5,973 bases of DNA. Source: an uncultured Austwickia sp. Lineage in GTDB: Bacteria > Actinomycetota > Actinomycetes > Actinomycetales > Dermatophilaceae. A program made the position numbers and the translations under genes. Positions 5,497 to 5,973 of the stretch are shown here, piece by piece. Under the pieces are notes generated by a model. It made no database searches. It worked only from the letters and a program-made list of their open reading frames with translations, and was not told the DNA's origin. The stretch covers positions 1-5,973 of the forward strand of contig CAKUSI010000246.1 of assembly GCA_934678955.1 (NCBI GenBank), written 5' to 3'. How positions within the stretch are numbered: position 1 is the first letter of the stretch; each line of letters opens with the position of its first letter.

Positions 5497-5973
5497 CACC
5501 GGCTTGACCTGCAGGCCGACCGCGCCGATCGGCCGGCCCTTGCGCACCAGCGTCAGGTCGAAGCGCTCGGCCAGGGAGTCGGCCAGGGACTCGGGGGATC
5601 GCGGATCCAAGCGCATCTCGCAGACCGCACGCGCGATCAGACCGCGGGTGTGCTTGGCGTAGTGGGTCGCTCCCGGCACGTTGATCGACACCACGCGCCC
5701 GACCAGGTCGCTCGGGACGGGCCAGGCCGCGGCATAGGCCGCGGAGCGGCAGTCCAACACGAGGCGTTCGCCGACGAGCGGGCGGATGGCCCTGTCCAGG
5801 TGTTCGCGCCAGTGGCGCGCGAGCGGCTGTCGCGAGGGTAGACCGGGCGTCATCGCCAACCGATAGGGGGCCACCTGGTCGGCCAGCCGGAGCGCCCCGT
5901 ACAAGGCGGAGAAGACGACCACCCACCGTTGCGCGCGGCGCTTGTCGTGCGGCGCGAGGGTCGCGTAGTCGAA
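5479..5973 (-). CDS. yaaA: YaaA/DUF328 family peroxide stress protein (N-terminus beyond window)
   Basis: The last 164 residues of a protein that is usually about 250 aa are visible; the frame is open to the right edge at 5973. It matches the YaaA (UPF0246/DUF328) family, whose E. coli member protects against hydrogen peroxide by limiting free intracellular iron and DNA damage. Recognisable blocks are WVVVFSALYGALRLADQVAPYRLAM (family pattern SGLYGLLRPLD.I.PYRLEM), then HWREHL, a conserved NVPGATHYAKHTRGLIAR segment with the basic KHTRG motif, and a short C-terminal VGLQVKPVPTGRR. An internal GTG at 5922 could be mistaken for a start but lies inside the conserved FSALYG block's lead-in, so the true start is upstream. 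It converges on the RNase HI/phosphatase gene, and its stop falls in the loop of a hairpin. Like AhpE in this window it belongs to a peroxide-defence family, but nothing shows the two are co-regulated. Confidence 0.9.
   Translation of the reverse strand, partial: FDYATLAPHDKRRAQRWVVVFSALYGALRLADQVAPYRLAMTPGLPSRQPLARHWREHLDRAIRPLVGERLVLDCRSAAYAAAWPVPSDLVGRVVSINVPGATHYAKHTRGLIARAVCEMRLDPRSPESLADSLAERFDLTLVRKGRPIGAVGLQVKPVPTGRR

Noticed and set aside
5231..5662. Plus-strand frame covering the repeats (ALSLPATS and DGDSGT-like units) between the convergent genes
   Set aside because: It begins inside the RNase HI/phosphatase gene and ends antisense to yaaA, with no ribosome binding site or family match. 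The repeats are better treated as intergenic DNA.

Overview
The window is high-GC, densely coded bacterial DNA. Its gene content and order (aceE, a DUF3052 gene, ahpE, a tRNA, a Nif3-family gene, a C4 zinc-ribbon coiled-coil gene, an RNase HI/histidine-phosphatase fusion, yaaA) match conserved actinobacterial neighbourhoods such as the M. tuberculosis Rv2228c-Rv2230c and Rv2238c-Rv2241 groups. GTG starts are common: four of the six genes whose starts lie in the window use one. I assign it to a chromosome of an Actinomycetota member but cannot name the genus. I see no phage, insertion sequence, integrase, CRISPR array or other transfer signature.

Layout. The N-terminal third of aceE (pyruvate dehydrogenase E1) lies on the minus strand at 1-998 and runs off the left edge. 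A divergent intergenic region of about 277 bp separates it from a plus-strand DUF3052 gene (1276-1695) and the peroxiredoxin gene ahpE (1775-2254). A complete tRNA-Val(UAC) gene follows at 2360-2432. One nucleotide after its discriminator base begins a Nif3-family gene (2434-3312). The next gene, a coiled-coil/zinc-ribbon protein (3309-4046), overlaps Nif3 by 4 nt. Three nucleotides later comes a two-domain RNase HI + histidine phosphatase (4050-5333). On the minus strand, the C-terminal part of yaaA (5479-5973) converges on it. The 145 bp between the two convergent stop codons carries a perfect 24-bp tandem duplication, an 18-bp repeat series with a G-quadruplex-like pattern, and one arm of a strong hairpin that reaches into the end of yaaA.

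How the genes fit together. aceE is central carbon metabolism. AhpE and YaaA both belong to families that limit peroxide damage. Nif3, the zinc-ribbon protein and RNase HI/phosphatase form a tight, translationally coupled operon that appears to be co-transcribed behind the tRNA. These are housekeeping functions. The most unusual point is the tRNA/Nif3 junction: no Shine-Dalgarno sequence fits between tRNA and start codon, so tRNA 3'-end processing would release an mRNA starting one base before the AUG. I found no clearly new multi-gene system here.
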